Shown here: one piece after another, positions 24,063 through 31,953 of the stretch
How the letters are laid out: every line of letters begins with the position of its first letter
Numbering within the stretch: the stretch's first letter is position 1
Translations under genes and position numbers: made by a program
NCBI GenBank assembly: GCA_018240895.1
Contig: JAFEEX010000006.1
Location: 49,308 to 83,534 of the forward strand
DNA: 34,227 nucleotides
Source of the DNA: Pseudomonadota bacterium
Lineage (GTDB): Bacteria > Pseudomonadota > Alphaproteobacteria > Sphingomonadales > Sphingomonadaceae
Reading direction: 5' to 3'
Notes under the pieces: generated by a model
Databases searched by the model: none
What the model was told of the DNA's origin: nothing
What the model saw: the letters and a program-made list of their open reading frames with translations, nothing else

Positions 24063-25268
24063 TCAGGGCAGGCGGGCGAGATAGCCTGTCAGGTCGTGCG
24101 GATCGAAGCTCAGCCCGTCGAAGAATCGGTTGCTTTCCAGTGTCATCACCCCCTGCTGGGTGCCGACCGGGGTCGGACCGGCAAGGCTGCCCTCGACCTT
24201 GGAGCTGGCCCCCGGCAGCGGTTCGGCGCTGCCCAGCAGGGCGCTGCGATAGACGTCGGGACGAAACACGCCGGCCACCTTGCCCGCCTCCTCCGCCACG
24301 ATTGGCGTCCTTTCCCACCGCGCCATCTGCGAATAGAGCCACTCGGCCTGGCTGACCCAGGGGAAGTTGGCCGCCTCGCGGTACTGGAACATGAAGTCGG
24401 CATAGTGGATCGGGGCGCTGCCACGCTCGAGCGTCAGTCGGTCGGCGATCGCACGGCGGATCAGTTCGGCCGACCCGTCGAGGTATTCCGGGCGGGCGAG
24501 GATGGCCGCGTTGGCATCCCAGTTACCTGGATCGACGAAGTGGCGCGCGGCGGCGATCAGTGCGCGGATCAGGGCCTCGACATCGCCGCGCCGTTCCTCC
24601 AGCCGTGCCTCGCGCAGGGCGAGCACCTTTTCCACCCCGCGGCGCCAGATCTGCGCGGTCGCCAGCACGATCCGCCCGGCCCCGCGCTCTACCGCGACCG
24701 AGTTCCACGGTTCGCCCACACAGATCCCGTCGACCTCGCCCGCGTCGAGCGCATCGGCGCAGAACGGCGGGGCGACCGTGACAATCTCGACGTCGTGATC
24801 GGGCCGGATGCCGCTTGCCGCCAGCCAGTAGCGTAACATGTAGTTGTGGCTCGAATAGCGATGGACCACCCCAAAGCGCAGCCGCTTGCCCTCGCTTGCG
24901 CGCATCTTGACCACGGCCCCCAGCGCGGTGCCGACAATACGGGGGTCGCCCAATCGGCCGGGTTTGCAGACCAGATCGGCCAATTCCTGGCGCAGCGTGA
25001 CGGCATTGCCGTTAAGCCCCAGCACGAAGGGGACCGACAACGGCTGCGCCGGGCGGCCGCGCCCCAGGGTGGTGGCGATAGCCAGCGGCGCGATGAGATG
25101 CGCGGCATCGGAATGGCCATAGAGCAGGCGGTCCAGCACCGTCGCCCAGCTCATGTCCCGGACCAGCGACAGCGACAGCCCTTCGGCTTCGGCAAAGCCG
25201 TGCTCGCGCGCCAGGATCGGCAGGCAGGCATCGACCAGGGGCAGGAACCCGATCGTCAGTTCGGCCAT
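24063..25268 (-). CDS. nasS: Nitrate/nitrite sensor NasS
   Basis: A 401-aa protein of the NrtA/NMT1-like solute-binding fold, without a signal peptide, starting MAELTIGFLPLVDACLPILAREHGFAEAEGLSLSLVRD. Further family blocks are FVLGLNGNAVTLRQELADLV, HRYSSHNYMLRYWLAASGI, and DGICVGEPWNS. The lack of an export signal and the pairing with NasT show it is the cytoplasmic sensor NasS rather than a transporter component. Known role in the family: it holds NasT inactive until nitrate or nitrite binds. Its ATG shares a base with the nasT stop (TGATG), so the two are translationally coupled and probably made in a fixed ratio. Confidence 0.92.
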   Translation of the reverse strand: MAELTIGFLPLVDACLPILAREHGFAEAEGLSLSLVRDMSWATVLDRLLYGHSDAAHLIAPLAIATTLGRGRPAQPLSVPFVLGLNGNAVTLRQELADLVCKPGRLGDPRIVGTALGAVVKMRASEGKRLRFGVVHRYSSHNYMLRYWLAASGIRPDHDVEIVTVAPPFCADALDAGEVDGICVGEPWNSVAVERGAGRIVLATAQIWRRGVEKVLALREARLEERRGDVEALIRALIAAARHFVDPGNWDANAAILARPEYLDGSAELIRRAIADRLTLERGSAPIHYADFMFQYREAANFPWVSQAEWLYSQMARWERTPIVAEEAGKVAGVFRPDVYRSALLGSAEPLPGASSKVEGSLAGPTPVGTQQGVMTLESNRFFDGLSFDPHDLTGYLARLP

Positions 25269-25846
25269 CAGGCGCCTCCCATCAGCTTGTGGGCCGTGAC
25301 CACCGCTTCGGCGATCTCGGCAATGCGTCGGCCCTGGTTCATCGCCGTCTTGCGCAGTTCGGCATAGGCTTCGGGCTCGGTGATCCTGCGGCTGTCCATC
25401 AGGATCCGCTTGGCCCGGTCGACGGCGTCGCGCTCGGCCAGTTTGCCCTGCGCTTCGGCAAGATCGGTCTGCAGACGGGCAAAGGCATTGAACCGCCTGA
25501 CTGCCAGATCGAGAATCGGGCGAATGCGGTGCGGTGCCAGACCATCGACCACATAGGACGAGACCCCCGCATCGATCGAAGCCGCCAGCGCCGCTTCATC
25601 GGACTGGTCGACGAACATTGCGATCGGCCGGGCCACCGCGCGGCTCACGGCGAAGTATTCCTCGAGCACGTCGCGCGAAGGATTTCCCAGGTCGATCAGG
25701 ACGATATCGGGCGCAATCTTTTCGATCCGGGCGACCAGCCCGTTGCGCTGGGTCAGGACGAAGATCTCGCAATCGTCGAACGCAGCGAGCCCTTCATGGA
25801 TCACTGCCGCACGCGAGGCGCTTTCATCGACGATCGCAATGCGCAT
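25268..25846 (-). CDS. nasT: ANTAR-domain antiterminator NasT
   Basis: A 192-aa RNA-binding antiterminator. The N-terminal receiver-like domain begins MRIAIVDESASRAAVIHEGL and has DIVLIDLGNP; the C-terminal ANTAR domain is AKRILMDSRRITEPEAYAELRKTAMNQGRRIAEIAEAVV. ATG 25846 has AAGG at good spacing and gives the usual NasT length; an ATG ten codons earlier (25876) lacks a ribosome site. Its RNA targets are visible in the same locus: two leaders with A1/G4 hexaloop pairs (19257-19321 and 23919-23982). It is regulated by protein-protein contact with NasS. Confidence 0.94.
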   Translation of the reverse strand: MRIAIVDESASRAAVIHEGLAAFDDCEIFVLTQRNGLVARIEKIAPDIVLIDLGNPSRDVLEEYFAVSRAVARPIAMFVDQSDEAALAASIDAGVSSYVVDGLAPHRIRPILDLAVRRFNAFARLQTDLAEAQGKLAERDAVDRAKRILMDSRRITEPEAYAELRKTAMNQGRRIAEIAEAVVTAHKLMGGA

Positions 25847-25959
25847 CGATGCCTTGTGCAGCGCGTCATGCTGCATTGCAATATGGATTTGGCGGAGACG
25901 AGGATCATGCCCGCGAAACTGACTATTGTGGTCAGGCTCTTATCCGTTGGTAAATCCCG

Positions 25960-25993
25960 TTACCGGCCCCCGACCATTACCAGGGGCCGGTAA
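25960..25993. repeat. Perfect 11-bp inverted repeat beside recombinase gene
   Basis: TTACCGGCCCC (25960-25970) and GGGGCCGGTAA (25983-25993) are exact reverse complements with a 12-base spacer. It begins four bases downstream of the recombinase stop. It could end the recombinase transcript, although no T-run follows, or be a recombination site for that enzyme. Confidence 0.6.
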
Positions 25994-25997
25994 TGGT

Positions 25998-26630
25998 TCA
26001 GATGTCAGTTCGCTCAGAAAGCGTCAGGGCGTCATCGACGTCCACGCCGAGATATCTCACAGTATTCTCGATGTTGGTATGACCGAGCAAAATCTGCACT
26101 GCTCGGAGGTTTCCCGTCGCCTTGTAAATCAACGATGCCTTGGTCCGTCGCATCGAATGTGTTCCGTATTCGCGGACATCGAGACCGATCATTGCGACCC
26201 ACTCGTCCACTAGACGAGCATACTGCCTGGTGCTGAGGTGGCCCAGATAGTCGATCCGGCTTGGAAACAGAAAGTCGAGGATCGAACCGCCCCGACGCTC
26301 AAGCCATGCTTCAAGGCTCCGCCGCGCCTCGGACATGATCTCGAATTGAACCGGGCGACCAGTTTTTTGCTGAATCACCGTCGCCCGGTTGCGGATCTGG
26401 CCGCCACTTACCACGTCACCGATCCTTATCTTGACGAGATCGCAGCCCCGCAACTTGCTATCGATGGCAAGATCGAACAGCGCCCGATCACGCAACCGCT
26501 TGTGCTCGTCGAGGTAGAATCGGATGGCCCAAATATCACGACGCCTGAGCGGGCGCTTTGGCCCTACATGCTGTCCAGCGTTCCATGGCCGCCGTACATG
26601 GACGGCAGGGTCAAGGTCTGAATATCCCAT
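25998..26630 (-). CDS. Short tyrosine recombinase
   Basis: A 210-aa tyrosine-type site-specific recombinase comprising little more than the catalytic domain. Catalytic residues are all present: Arg in DSKLRGCDLVKIRI, Lys in VIQQKTGRPVQFE, HSMRR (HxxR) in THSMRRTKAS, and His plus the nucleophile Tyr in LLGHTNIENTVRYLG. It belongs to the ~200-aa family with an N-terminal RRPWNxGxxVGxKxPL stretch that recurs in many proteobacterial genomes. Unlike the P4-type integrase next door it lacks an arm-binding domain, so it probably acts on simple core sites. Its natural target is unknown. Confidence 0.9.
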   Translation of the reverse strand: MGYSDLDPAVHVRRPWNAGQHVGPKRPLRRRDIWAIRFYLDEHKRLRDRALFDLAIDSKLRGCDLVKIRIGDVVSGGQIRNRATVIQQKTGRPVQFEIMSEARRSLEAWLERRGGSILDFLFPSRIDYLGHLSTRQYARLVDEWVAMIGLDVREYGTHSMRRTKASLIYKATGNLRAVQILLGHTNIENTVRYLGVDVDDALTLSERTDI

Positions 26631-27005
26631 GACACATCTCCAGTGGCCGGAATGGCCAAATGAAGTTTATCCGGTTCAGTAAGAGAGATGTCCGCTTTCC
26701 TCGTCGAAGCATTCAGAAGTTGCCATTCCAGAATGTCGGCTAAGCGGTCACGCCCTTCGAATGTGCCATCGCTGCAACACATCCGATGCAATCGGATTTC
26801 CAACCTCATCGCGGTCCAGTTGCGCGCCTGAAGTCTGCGTACTTCCCTTTGCTTCCGAAGTCGTCCCAGAACTGTTCAATCTGACGAAATTCTGAGAGGG
26901 CAGTGGCAATCCGCGATGCAAATCGCCTATTGCCAACTCGAAAAATGTTCCCATTATGTTCCTTCAGGAGGGGCGCAACGACTGAGCCTAGATGGAACTA
27001 ACACC
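26631..27005. other. Spacer between recombinase and AlpA-like gene
   Basis: About 375 bases of lower GC than the nas locus. Two short minus-strand frames (26564-26809, 81 codons, and 26748-26954, 68 codons) have no family I recognise and no clear ribosome site, so I do not call them. The stretch probably carries the promoters of the recombinase and AlpA-like genes. AGGAGGGG at 26966-26973 is a strong ribosome-site match 33 bases before the AlpA GTG. Confidence 0.4.
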
Positions 27006-27233
27006 GTGTCCCACTCCGAACGCATCATCCGCCTGAAAACCGTACTCGCCCGCACCGGGCTTTCCCGCTCCACCGTATATCGCAAGATCGCCGAAGGGAC
27101 GTTCCCGCCTCAGGTGCGCATCAGCATCCACGGTGCTGGCTGGCATGAGTCATCAATCGATACCTGGATTGCCGATCCTGCGGCCTATCGATTTGTTTCG
27201 AAGCCTGTGAGCGGTGATCACGTCCTGGCGTGA
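27006..27233 (+). CDS. AlpA-family DNA-binding protein (probable excisionase/regulator)
   Basis: A 75-aa AlpA/MerR-like helix-turn-helix protein: RIIRLKTVLARTGLSRSTVYRKIAEGTFPPQVRIS then GWHESSIDTWIAD is the full family signature. AlpA-type proteins control P4-type integrases or act as directionality factors. The start is uncertain. GTG 27006 fits the family length with GGA nearby; the strong AGGAGGGG at 26966-26973 instead points to an in-frame CTG at 26982. Its 3' end overlaps the convergent integrase 3' end by 16 bases. Confidence 0.85.
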   Translation: MSHSERIIRLKTVLARTGLSRSTVYRKIAEGTFPPQVRISIHGAGWHESSIDTWIADPAAYRFVSKPVSGDHVLA

Positions 27234-28456
27234 TCGCCGTTCAGGCCCTTGCGCTCCGCCTTGTCGAGATAGTCTGACCACCAGTGCATCATGTCCCGGC
27301 GCTGGGTGAGGTAGCGTGCCGAGTTGTAAGCGGCGCGCACCCCGCGCTGGACATGGGCGAGCTGCATTTCGATCCAGTCGGATTCGAACAGGCCGGACTC
27401 GTTGAGCACGGTGCTGGCAAGGCCGCGGAAGCCGTGGACCGTGGCCTTACCGCGCAGACCGATGCGATACATCACGTCGAGCATCCGGTTCTCACTGATC
27501 GTCCCGGTCTTGCTACTGGCGACAGGGAACAGGAACTTGCCGTACAGCTCGTTCCCCGCCTGGCGATAGGCATTGGCGGCATCGATCTCCTCAAGCAGGC
27601 GGACTGCCTGCGGTGAGAGGGGTACGATATGCTCTGTACGCATCTTCATCCTGTGGGCCGGGATCCGCCAGATCGGGTTGTCGGTGCTGAGGCCCTCGAA
27701 CTCGCTCCATTCGGCAAAGCGGGTTTCTTGTGTGCGGACCATTGTGTGGATGGTCCAGCGCAGCGCTAGATGGCTCATCGGTTCGGCCTGGTCGCGGCTG
27801 AGCCCGGCAAAGAATGCCGGTAGGTCCCGCGCCTCAACCTTGGCCCGATGCTGGACTGGCGGCGGCTTCTTCATCGCCGGGCCAATGTCGCGGCTCGGAT
27901 CGCTGCGGCAAAGTTCCATGGCGATCGCGAAGCGGAACACTTCACTGCAATAGTTGCGGACGCGGTGCGCCATCTCGATCGAACCGCGCGCCTCGATCTT
28001 GCGCAGCGCAGCCAGGAGCATCGGCGGATCGATCGCGGTGATCGGCTTGCTGCCAAGCGCCGGGAAGATGTCCTCGCGCAGCCGGGTTTCGACCACGCGG
28101 GCATAGCGCGGCGACCATGCGCAGCGCCGCGCCTCGATCCAATCGTTGGTAACTTCCTCGAAAGTGTTGGTAGTTGCCTCGATCAGAGCGCGCTTGGTCG
28201 CCTTGCGCACCTCGCTGGGATCGCGCCCCGCGAGAAGTTCGAGCTTCGCATCGTCACGCCATTTGCGGGCATCTGCCAGCTTTACAAGCGGATAGGGGCC
28301 TCCGGAGAGCAGCTTTTGCTTGCCCAGGAATCGGTAGGCCAGCCGCCAGTGCTTCTTTCCCTCGGGTGTGACCAGAATGAAGAGGCCGCCGCCGTCCGCC
28401 TTCTTTGTCGGACGATCTCCAGGCCTCAGGGCACGAATGGCTGTGTCGGTGAGCAT
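27218..28456 (-). CDS. P4-type tyrosine integrase
   Basis: A 412-aa integrase of the P4/CP4-57 type that inserts elements at tRNA 3' ends. The N-terminal DUF4102-like domain reads MLTDTAIRALRPGDRPTKKADGGGL with LSGGPYPLVKLADARK; the catalytic domain has Arg in MVRTQETRFAEWSEF, VHGFRGLAST (HxxR), His in MQLAHVQRGV and Tyr in AAYNSARYLTQR. It is intact. It lies about 170 bases from the tRNA-Pro attachment site, with its start facing the tRNA, as is usual for this class. It is the enzyme expected to use the 28-bp repeats. An inverted repeat spans its start codon region. Confidence 0.95.
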   Translation of the reverse strand: MLTDTAIRALRPGDRPTKKADGGGLFILVTPEGKKHWRLAYRFLGKQKLLSGGPYPLVKLADARKWRDDAKLELLAGRDPSEVRKATKRALIEATTNTFEEVTNDWIEARRCAWSPRYARVVETRLREDIFPALGSKPITAIDPPMLLAALRKIEARGSIEMAHRVRNYCSEVFRFAIAMELCRSDPSRDIGPAMKKPPPVQHRAKVEARDLPAFFAGLSRDQAEPMSHLALRWTIHTMVRTQETRFAEWSEFEGLSTDNPIWRIPAHRMKMRTEHIVPLSPQAVRLLEEIDAANAYRQAGNELYGKFLFPVASSKTGTISENRMLDVMYRIGLRGKATVHGFRGLASTVLNESGLFESDWIEMQLAHVQRGVRAAYNSARYLTQRRDMMHWWSDYLDKAERKGLNGDHART

Positions 28457-28506
28457 GTTGGTAATTTAGCAGAGGGCGCCAAAAAGACCAACACGGTTAC
28501 CAACAT
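28455..28506. promoter_or_regulatory. Inverted repeat around integrase start
   Basis: ATGTTGGTAA (28455-28464) and TTACCAACAT (28497-28506) are exact reverse complements 32 bases apart, one overlapping the integrase start codon, the other in its promoter region. GTTACCAACA also occurs at 2087-2096 inside the opposite end of the element. These could be arm-type integrase sites or an autoregulatory operator. Confidence 0.5.
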
Positions 28507-28558
28507 CCGAGCGGGCTGGGCTGGGATCGGATGAACCCAAATGAGATGAAAAATTGGC

Positions 28559-28578
28559 CTGAATATGCTGATATTCAG
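28559..28578. promoter_or_regulatory. Hairpin in the attachment-proximal region
   Basis: CTGAATAT and ATATTCAG form a perfect 8-bp stem with a 4-base loop, 46 bases inside the right attachment repeat and in the integrase upstream region. On the plus strand it is followed by CCATTTTG. It may be a weak terminator shielding the integrase promoter or a site for excision proteins. Confidence 0.4.
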
Positions 28579-28623
28579 CCATTTTGTGAGAAAACTCGAT
28601 TTCGGATGAGATCACCTGAAATC

Positions 28624-28706
<83 letters not shown>

Positions 28707-28725
28707 ACCTGGGGTATCTGTCCGC

Positions 28726-28802
28726 TGGTGGGCCCGGCAGGACTCGAACCCGCGACCTAGCCGTTATGAGCGGCCAGCTCTAACCAACTGAGCTACAGGC
28801 CC
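28726..28802 (-). tRNA. tRNA with CAT anticodon (Ile2 or elongator Met)
   Basis: On the minus strand the acceptor is GGGCCTG/CGGGCCC with encoded CCA. Anticodon stem GGCCG/CGGCT has loop CTCATAA, so the anticodon is CAT. The 5' GGGCCTGTAGCTCAG and overall body resemble lysidine-modified tRNA-Ile2 of alphaproteobacteria more than initiator tRNA; elongator Met cannot be excluded without comparison. It lies 19 bases upstream of tRNA-Pro, probably co-transcribed. Confidence 0.88.
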
Positions 28803-28858
28803 GATGCCAGCACTGGCACGTCCGGGCGGACCGGCGCGCGTTAGCGGGTGGGGCGAGA

Positions 28859-29914
28859 TTAGGCAAGCTCGACCGACGCCATGATGTCGCTGACGCTGGA
28901 TGGAGCGCAGCCGCGCTGGTGCAGATAGGCAAAAACGCCGCGCCACCAATCATAAAGCGAGTCAAGATCCGCCTCGGTCTTGACATAGGGGGTATAGCCC
29001 GGCGCGAGCGAAGGGCTGTGAAACGAAAAGACCAACACCGGCAAACCCATATCGAGCGCGATGTCGATGCCGCGAATCGCTTCGGCAAGCGTGACGCCCT
29101 CCGGGGTGAGGGGGATGCGTTCCATCAGCCGCATTCTGGAAAGCAGGCCGCGCATCTGCGGCACGCGCCACAACCGCGGATAAAGCCAATCCCCAAGCTG
29201 GCGCAGCAGGCCGGAATAAACGGTGGTCAGGGGCAGTTCCATCAACCGGTGGTCTGTGTCGAGCCACCAGGGATACAGCGGCAGTCCGCGAAAATTGGGG
29301 CCGCCGGCAAAGCTGTAGTCAAAATTGGACCGGATCGAGCTGTCGATCGCGATCCCGCCTTCGGCAAGGATTGCCGCCGTGTTGGGGCCAACGCCATAGC
29401 GCCCGGCGCGGTAGATCAGCGGAACTGCACCAAAGTTGTCTTCAATGGTCTGGCGCAACCGGGTGAATTTTGCGCGTTCCAGGTCGCGCGGCAGATTGCC
29501 GGCAAAGCTGTTGTGTTCGGTAACGGCTTCATCGTGCGGCGGGCTGACCCAGGGGTGAAGCTGCACGCCGATTTCGGCGCGGCCCGCGGCCAGCGGTTCG
29601 CGCAGGATGTCGGCGGCACCGGGCGATGTGGCGATCGGATAGTCAACCAGATAGATCGGGCAGACGCCCGCACCTTCGCAAAACTCCTGAAACCGGGCCA
29701 GACGGGCAATGGTATGGACGGTATGGCCTGATCGTTCGATCGGCTTGGTCCAGTCAAATTCCTCCTCAGTATCAACGGTGAGGATGAAACGCGGGGCCAA
29801 GCCCGGCGTGAAGCGAACAATCCGGTCAGGCCCGGGGGCCTCGGTGATGCGGATATCCGCCAAGACTTGCAGTTTCCCTTGTTGGTGTGCCGTGGTCGTG
29901 GCTGCCGGGGTCAA
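28859..29914 (-). CDS. WalW-type polysaccharide deacetylase family protein
   Basis: A 351-aa protein of the polysaccharide-deacetylase superfamily, WalW-like. The first motif is a variant of the NodB Asp pair, RFILTVDTEEEFDW (~residues 43-56); the second metal His region appears as VQLHPWVSPPH (~137-147). Further family blocks are RAGRYGVGPNTAAILAE, FDYSFAGGPNFRG and VFSFHSPSLAPGYTPYV. No signal peptide is seen. The ATG overlaps the stop of the histidine-kinase-like gene by four bases, so the two are translationally coupled. Substrate unknown; envelope or exopolysaccharide modification is the usual guess. Chromosomal, right of the island. Confidence 0.82.
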   Translation of the reverse strand: MTPAATTTAHQQGKLQVLADIRITEAPGPDRIVRFTPGLAPRFILTVDTEEEFDWTKPIERSGHTVHTIARLARFQEFCEGAGVCPIYLVDYPIATSPGAADILREPLAAGRAEIGVQLHPWVSPPHDEAVTEHNSFAGNLPRDLERAKFTRLRQTIEDNFGAVPLIYRAGRYGVGPNTAAILAEGGIAIDSSIRSNFDYSFAGGPNFRGLPLYPWWLDTDHRLMELPLTTVYSGLLRQLGDWLYPRLWRVPQMRGLLSRMRLMERIPLTPEGVTLAEAIRGIDIALDMGLPVLVFSFHSPSLAPGYTPYVKTEADLDSLYDWWRGVFAYLHQRGCAPSSVSDIMASVELA

Positions 29915-31695
29915 TCACCCGTGCTGCCTGCGGATGTATGGCTATGGTCCGGCGCACCCTGGGTCAACCCCGGAAGGGTCAATCGCAGACGATCGCCCTT
30001 GTGAACCAGAGCGCCACCGGCTGCCCTGATCTCTGCCGCAACCAACCGCAAGGCAAAGCCAAGGCCGAACACCCCGGCGGAAATGACCTGCGGCACGGCA
30101 CCGGCCGCCGCCTGGAAAAGTTCTTCTTCACTGCGGGTGGCCAGCGTGGCGGGCAACGCAACGTCAATTCGCACCAGCCCCCGCTTGCTTTGCAGCTTGA
30201 GGCGCAGGATTTCACCCGGTGCGGATACCCCCGCCAGCGTTGCCAGCAAGCGCCAGACGATCCGTTCCACCTCTATCCGCGCAAGCCCCACCGGGGGCAG
30301 GCTGTCATCAGACTTGAGCGCGAACCCGCTGCCACGCTGGCGGGTGTGCGCCGCCAGCTGGGCGATGGTCGAATTTACCACTTCGCCCAGATCGGTCTCA
30401 CCCGGCTCCAGATCGATTGCATGACTTTCCAGCTTGGCCAGTCGCTCCAGTTCCCCGAAGGCGGCCAGCATCCGGGCGGCATCGCCGGCAATCGAGGCGG
30501 CGAGCGCGCGGTATTCGTGCGGTGTGGGGCCGAAAAGCTGCTGCTGAATAACCTCGGCAAAGCCCTGAATCGCATTTACCGGGGTGCGCAGCTCATGCAG
30601 CATCTGGCGGATCCGGTCTGATTGGCTTTCCGGCTGGATTGCGGCCTCCGCCGGAGCCGTGACGGACGGCTCGCCGAAGCGGCGCATCCGCCCGCGCCAG
30701 CCGAGATGACGGCCGCCAAGCGGATCGAACCACGGTGCAGCATCGATCTGCCATGATCCGGTGATTCCCGGGGCTCCTTCCAACGTGGCTGCAATCGCCA
30801 CCAGTGGCTGACGGCGACGCAGCGCCTCGCCCAGTGAGCCGGGCGTATCGGTGTTGATTCCGGCCAGCGCCAGACCCACGATCATCGGGGCCACGCCAGG
30901 GTCGGTCCAGACGATCCGGCCGGCGGCATCGGTCGCAAAGTTGAATGCCTTTAGCGCGCAGGGTGCCGGGAACAGGTGATCTTCATCCAGCGGCAGCCGC
31001 GGCGCATCGACCATGGGCTGATGGTCAATCACCCGGCGGGCGCGGCGATAGGCCTCGATCCGGCGGACCAGGGCACCAATGCCATCCCCGGCGGTTGGCG
31101 GAGGGGACTGGGAAGGGAGTATGTCAGGGTCAGCGGGGGCGGACCCGGCCATTGCCGGCTGCGTATCATCTGCCGCCGTGCTGGCCGGCGCAGCCACGTG
31201 GGGTTGGGCACCGGGAAAAGATTCACCCGTGGTTGCCTCCGCTTGCACCTGGGTGGCGACAGGCAAGCCGCGCTCAACAATGCCGAGGCGCGCCAACTGC
31301 AATTCCACGGCCCGCCCCAGATCGTGCCGGCGGCGAACGTGGCCGCGGGTGATGATCGGCAGCGCCGGAATCAGGTCAAGCCATTGGTTTTCATTGAGTT
31401 CAGCGCGGTCAAGCGCCGCTCCGGCCACCAGTGAATCGTCCTGGGCAAGGCTGGCCACCAACCGCGGGGAGCGCAGCCGCAAGCCATCATCGCGCACCAT
31501 GGCGGCGCGTTCCTGCGCGGGAATGGTCACGGCCAGTTCCCCCAACCGGGCAAAGGCGCTGTCAATCTGTTCGCCGCGCGTTTCGCTGGGCACGGTTCCC
31601 AGCAGATCAAGCAGTTGCCGGTATTGAATGCGACGCACCGCCGGACCGTCCGCCCGCAGGCGCAGCACGGTTCCAAGACGGTCATCGAAATGCAT
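29911..31695 (-). CDS. Histidine-kinase-like protein with degenerate ATP-binding domain
   Basis: A 594-aa soluble protein. The N-terminal ~130 residues resemble DUF2336 helical repeats (RIQYRQLLDLLG ... RLRSPRLVASLA). A Pro/Ala-rich linker (~150-200) and a probable PAS-like region (~240-330) follow, then a HisKA dimerisation helix with phospho-acceptor His in MLHELRTPVNAIQGFAEV (~366). The ATPase part lacks the usual N-box Asn (ERIVWRLLATLAGV) and a DxGxG G1 box, keeping only a G2-like FGLGFALRLVAAEIRAAGG. It may be a pseudokinase or phosphoacceptor. ATG 31695 has GGAG six bases upstream. It is coupled to the deacetylase gene; no response regulator is adjacent. Confidence 0.82.
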   Translation of the reverse strand: MHFDDRLGTVLRLRADGPAVRRIQYRQLLDLLGTVPSETRGEQIDSAFARLGELAVTIPAQERAAMVRDDGLRLRSPRLVASLAQDDSLVAGAALDRAELNENQWLDLIPALPIITRGHVRRRHDLGRAVELQLARLGIVERGLPVATQVQAEATTGESFPGAQPHVAAPASTAADDTQPAMAGSAPADPDILPSQSPPPTAGDGIGALVRRIEAYRRARRVIDHQPMVDAPRLPLDEDHLFPAPCALKAFNFATDAAGRIVWTDPGVAPMIVGLALAGINTDTPGSLGEALRRRQPLVAIAATLEGAPGITGSWQIDAAPWFDPLGGRHLGWRGRMRRFGEPSVTAPAEAAIQPESQSDRIRQMLHELRTPVNAIQGFAEVIQQQLFGPTPHEYRALAASIAGDAARMLAAFGELERLAKLESHAIDLEPGETDLGEVVNSTIAQLAAHTRQRGSGFALKSDDSLPPVGLARIEVERIVWRLLATLAGVSAPGEILRLKLQSKRGLVRIDVALPATLATRSEEELFQAAAGAVPQVISAGVFGLGFALRLVAAEIRAAGGALVHKGDRLRLTLPGLTQGAPDHSHTSAGSTGD

Positions 31696-31856
31696 TGAAG
31701 CTCCACTTCAAACGGGGTGATGCCTTATCAGGCGCGGGCATCGCCTGTCGCTGCTTTATCAGACTTGTCCCCAGCCTGAAGGGGCAGCAATTGATGCGTT
31801 GCAAAGCGGGACGATTGCGATATGAAACAATAATATTATCTGTGGGTCGGGGTCGG

Positions 31857-31888
31857 CCTGCGATTATTGCGACCTGCGATTATTGCGA
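31857..31888. repeat. Perfect tandem 16-bp repeat before Lrp gene
   Basis: The 16-mer CCTGCGATTATTGCGA occurs twice with no gap (31857-31872, 31873-31888), 66 bases before the Lrp/AsnC start. A related GATTGCGATAT lies at 31813-31823. Spaced at 1.5 helical turns, it suits cooperative binding by an oligomeric regulator such as the Lrp protein itself. Confidence 0.6.
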
Positions 31889-31953
31889 AATGTGTGCTGA
31901 CGCAGCAAGGGACACCTTGCCTCTGTTGGGGCCGCTGCGAAGGGATGGGGTGC

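Noticed and set aside
26564-26954. Two short minus-strand frames as genes
   Set aside because: No clear ribosome sites, no recognisable family, and one overlaps the recombinase start in another frame.
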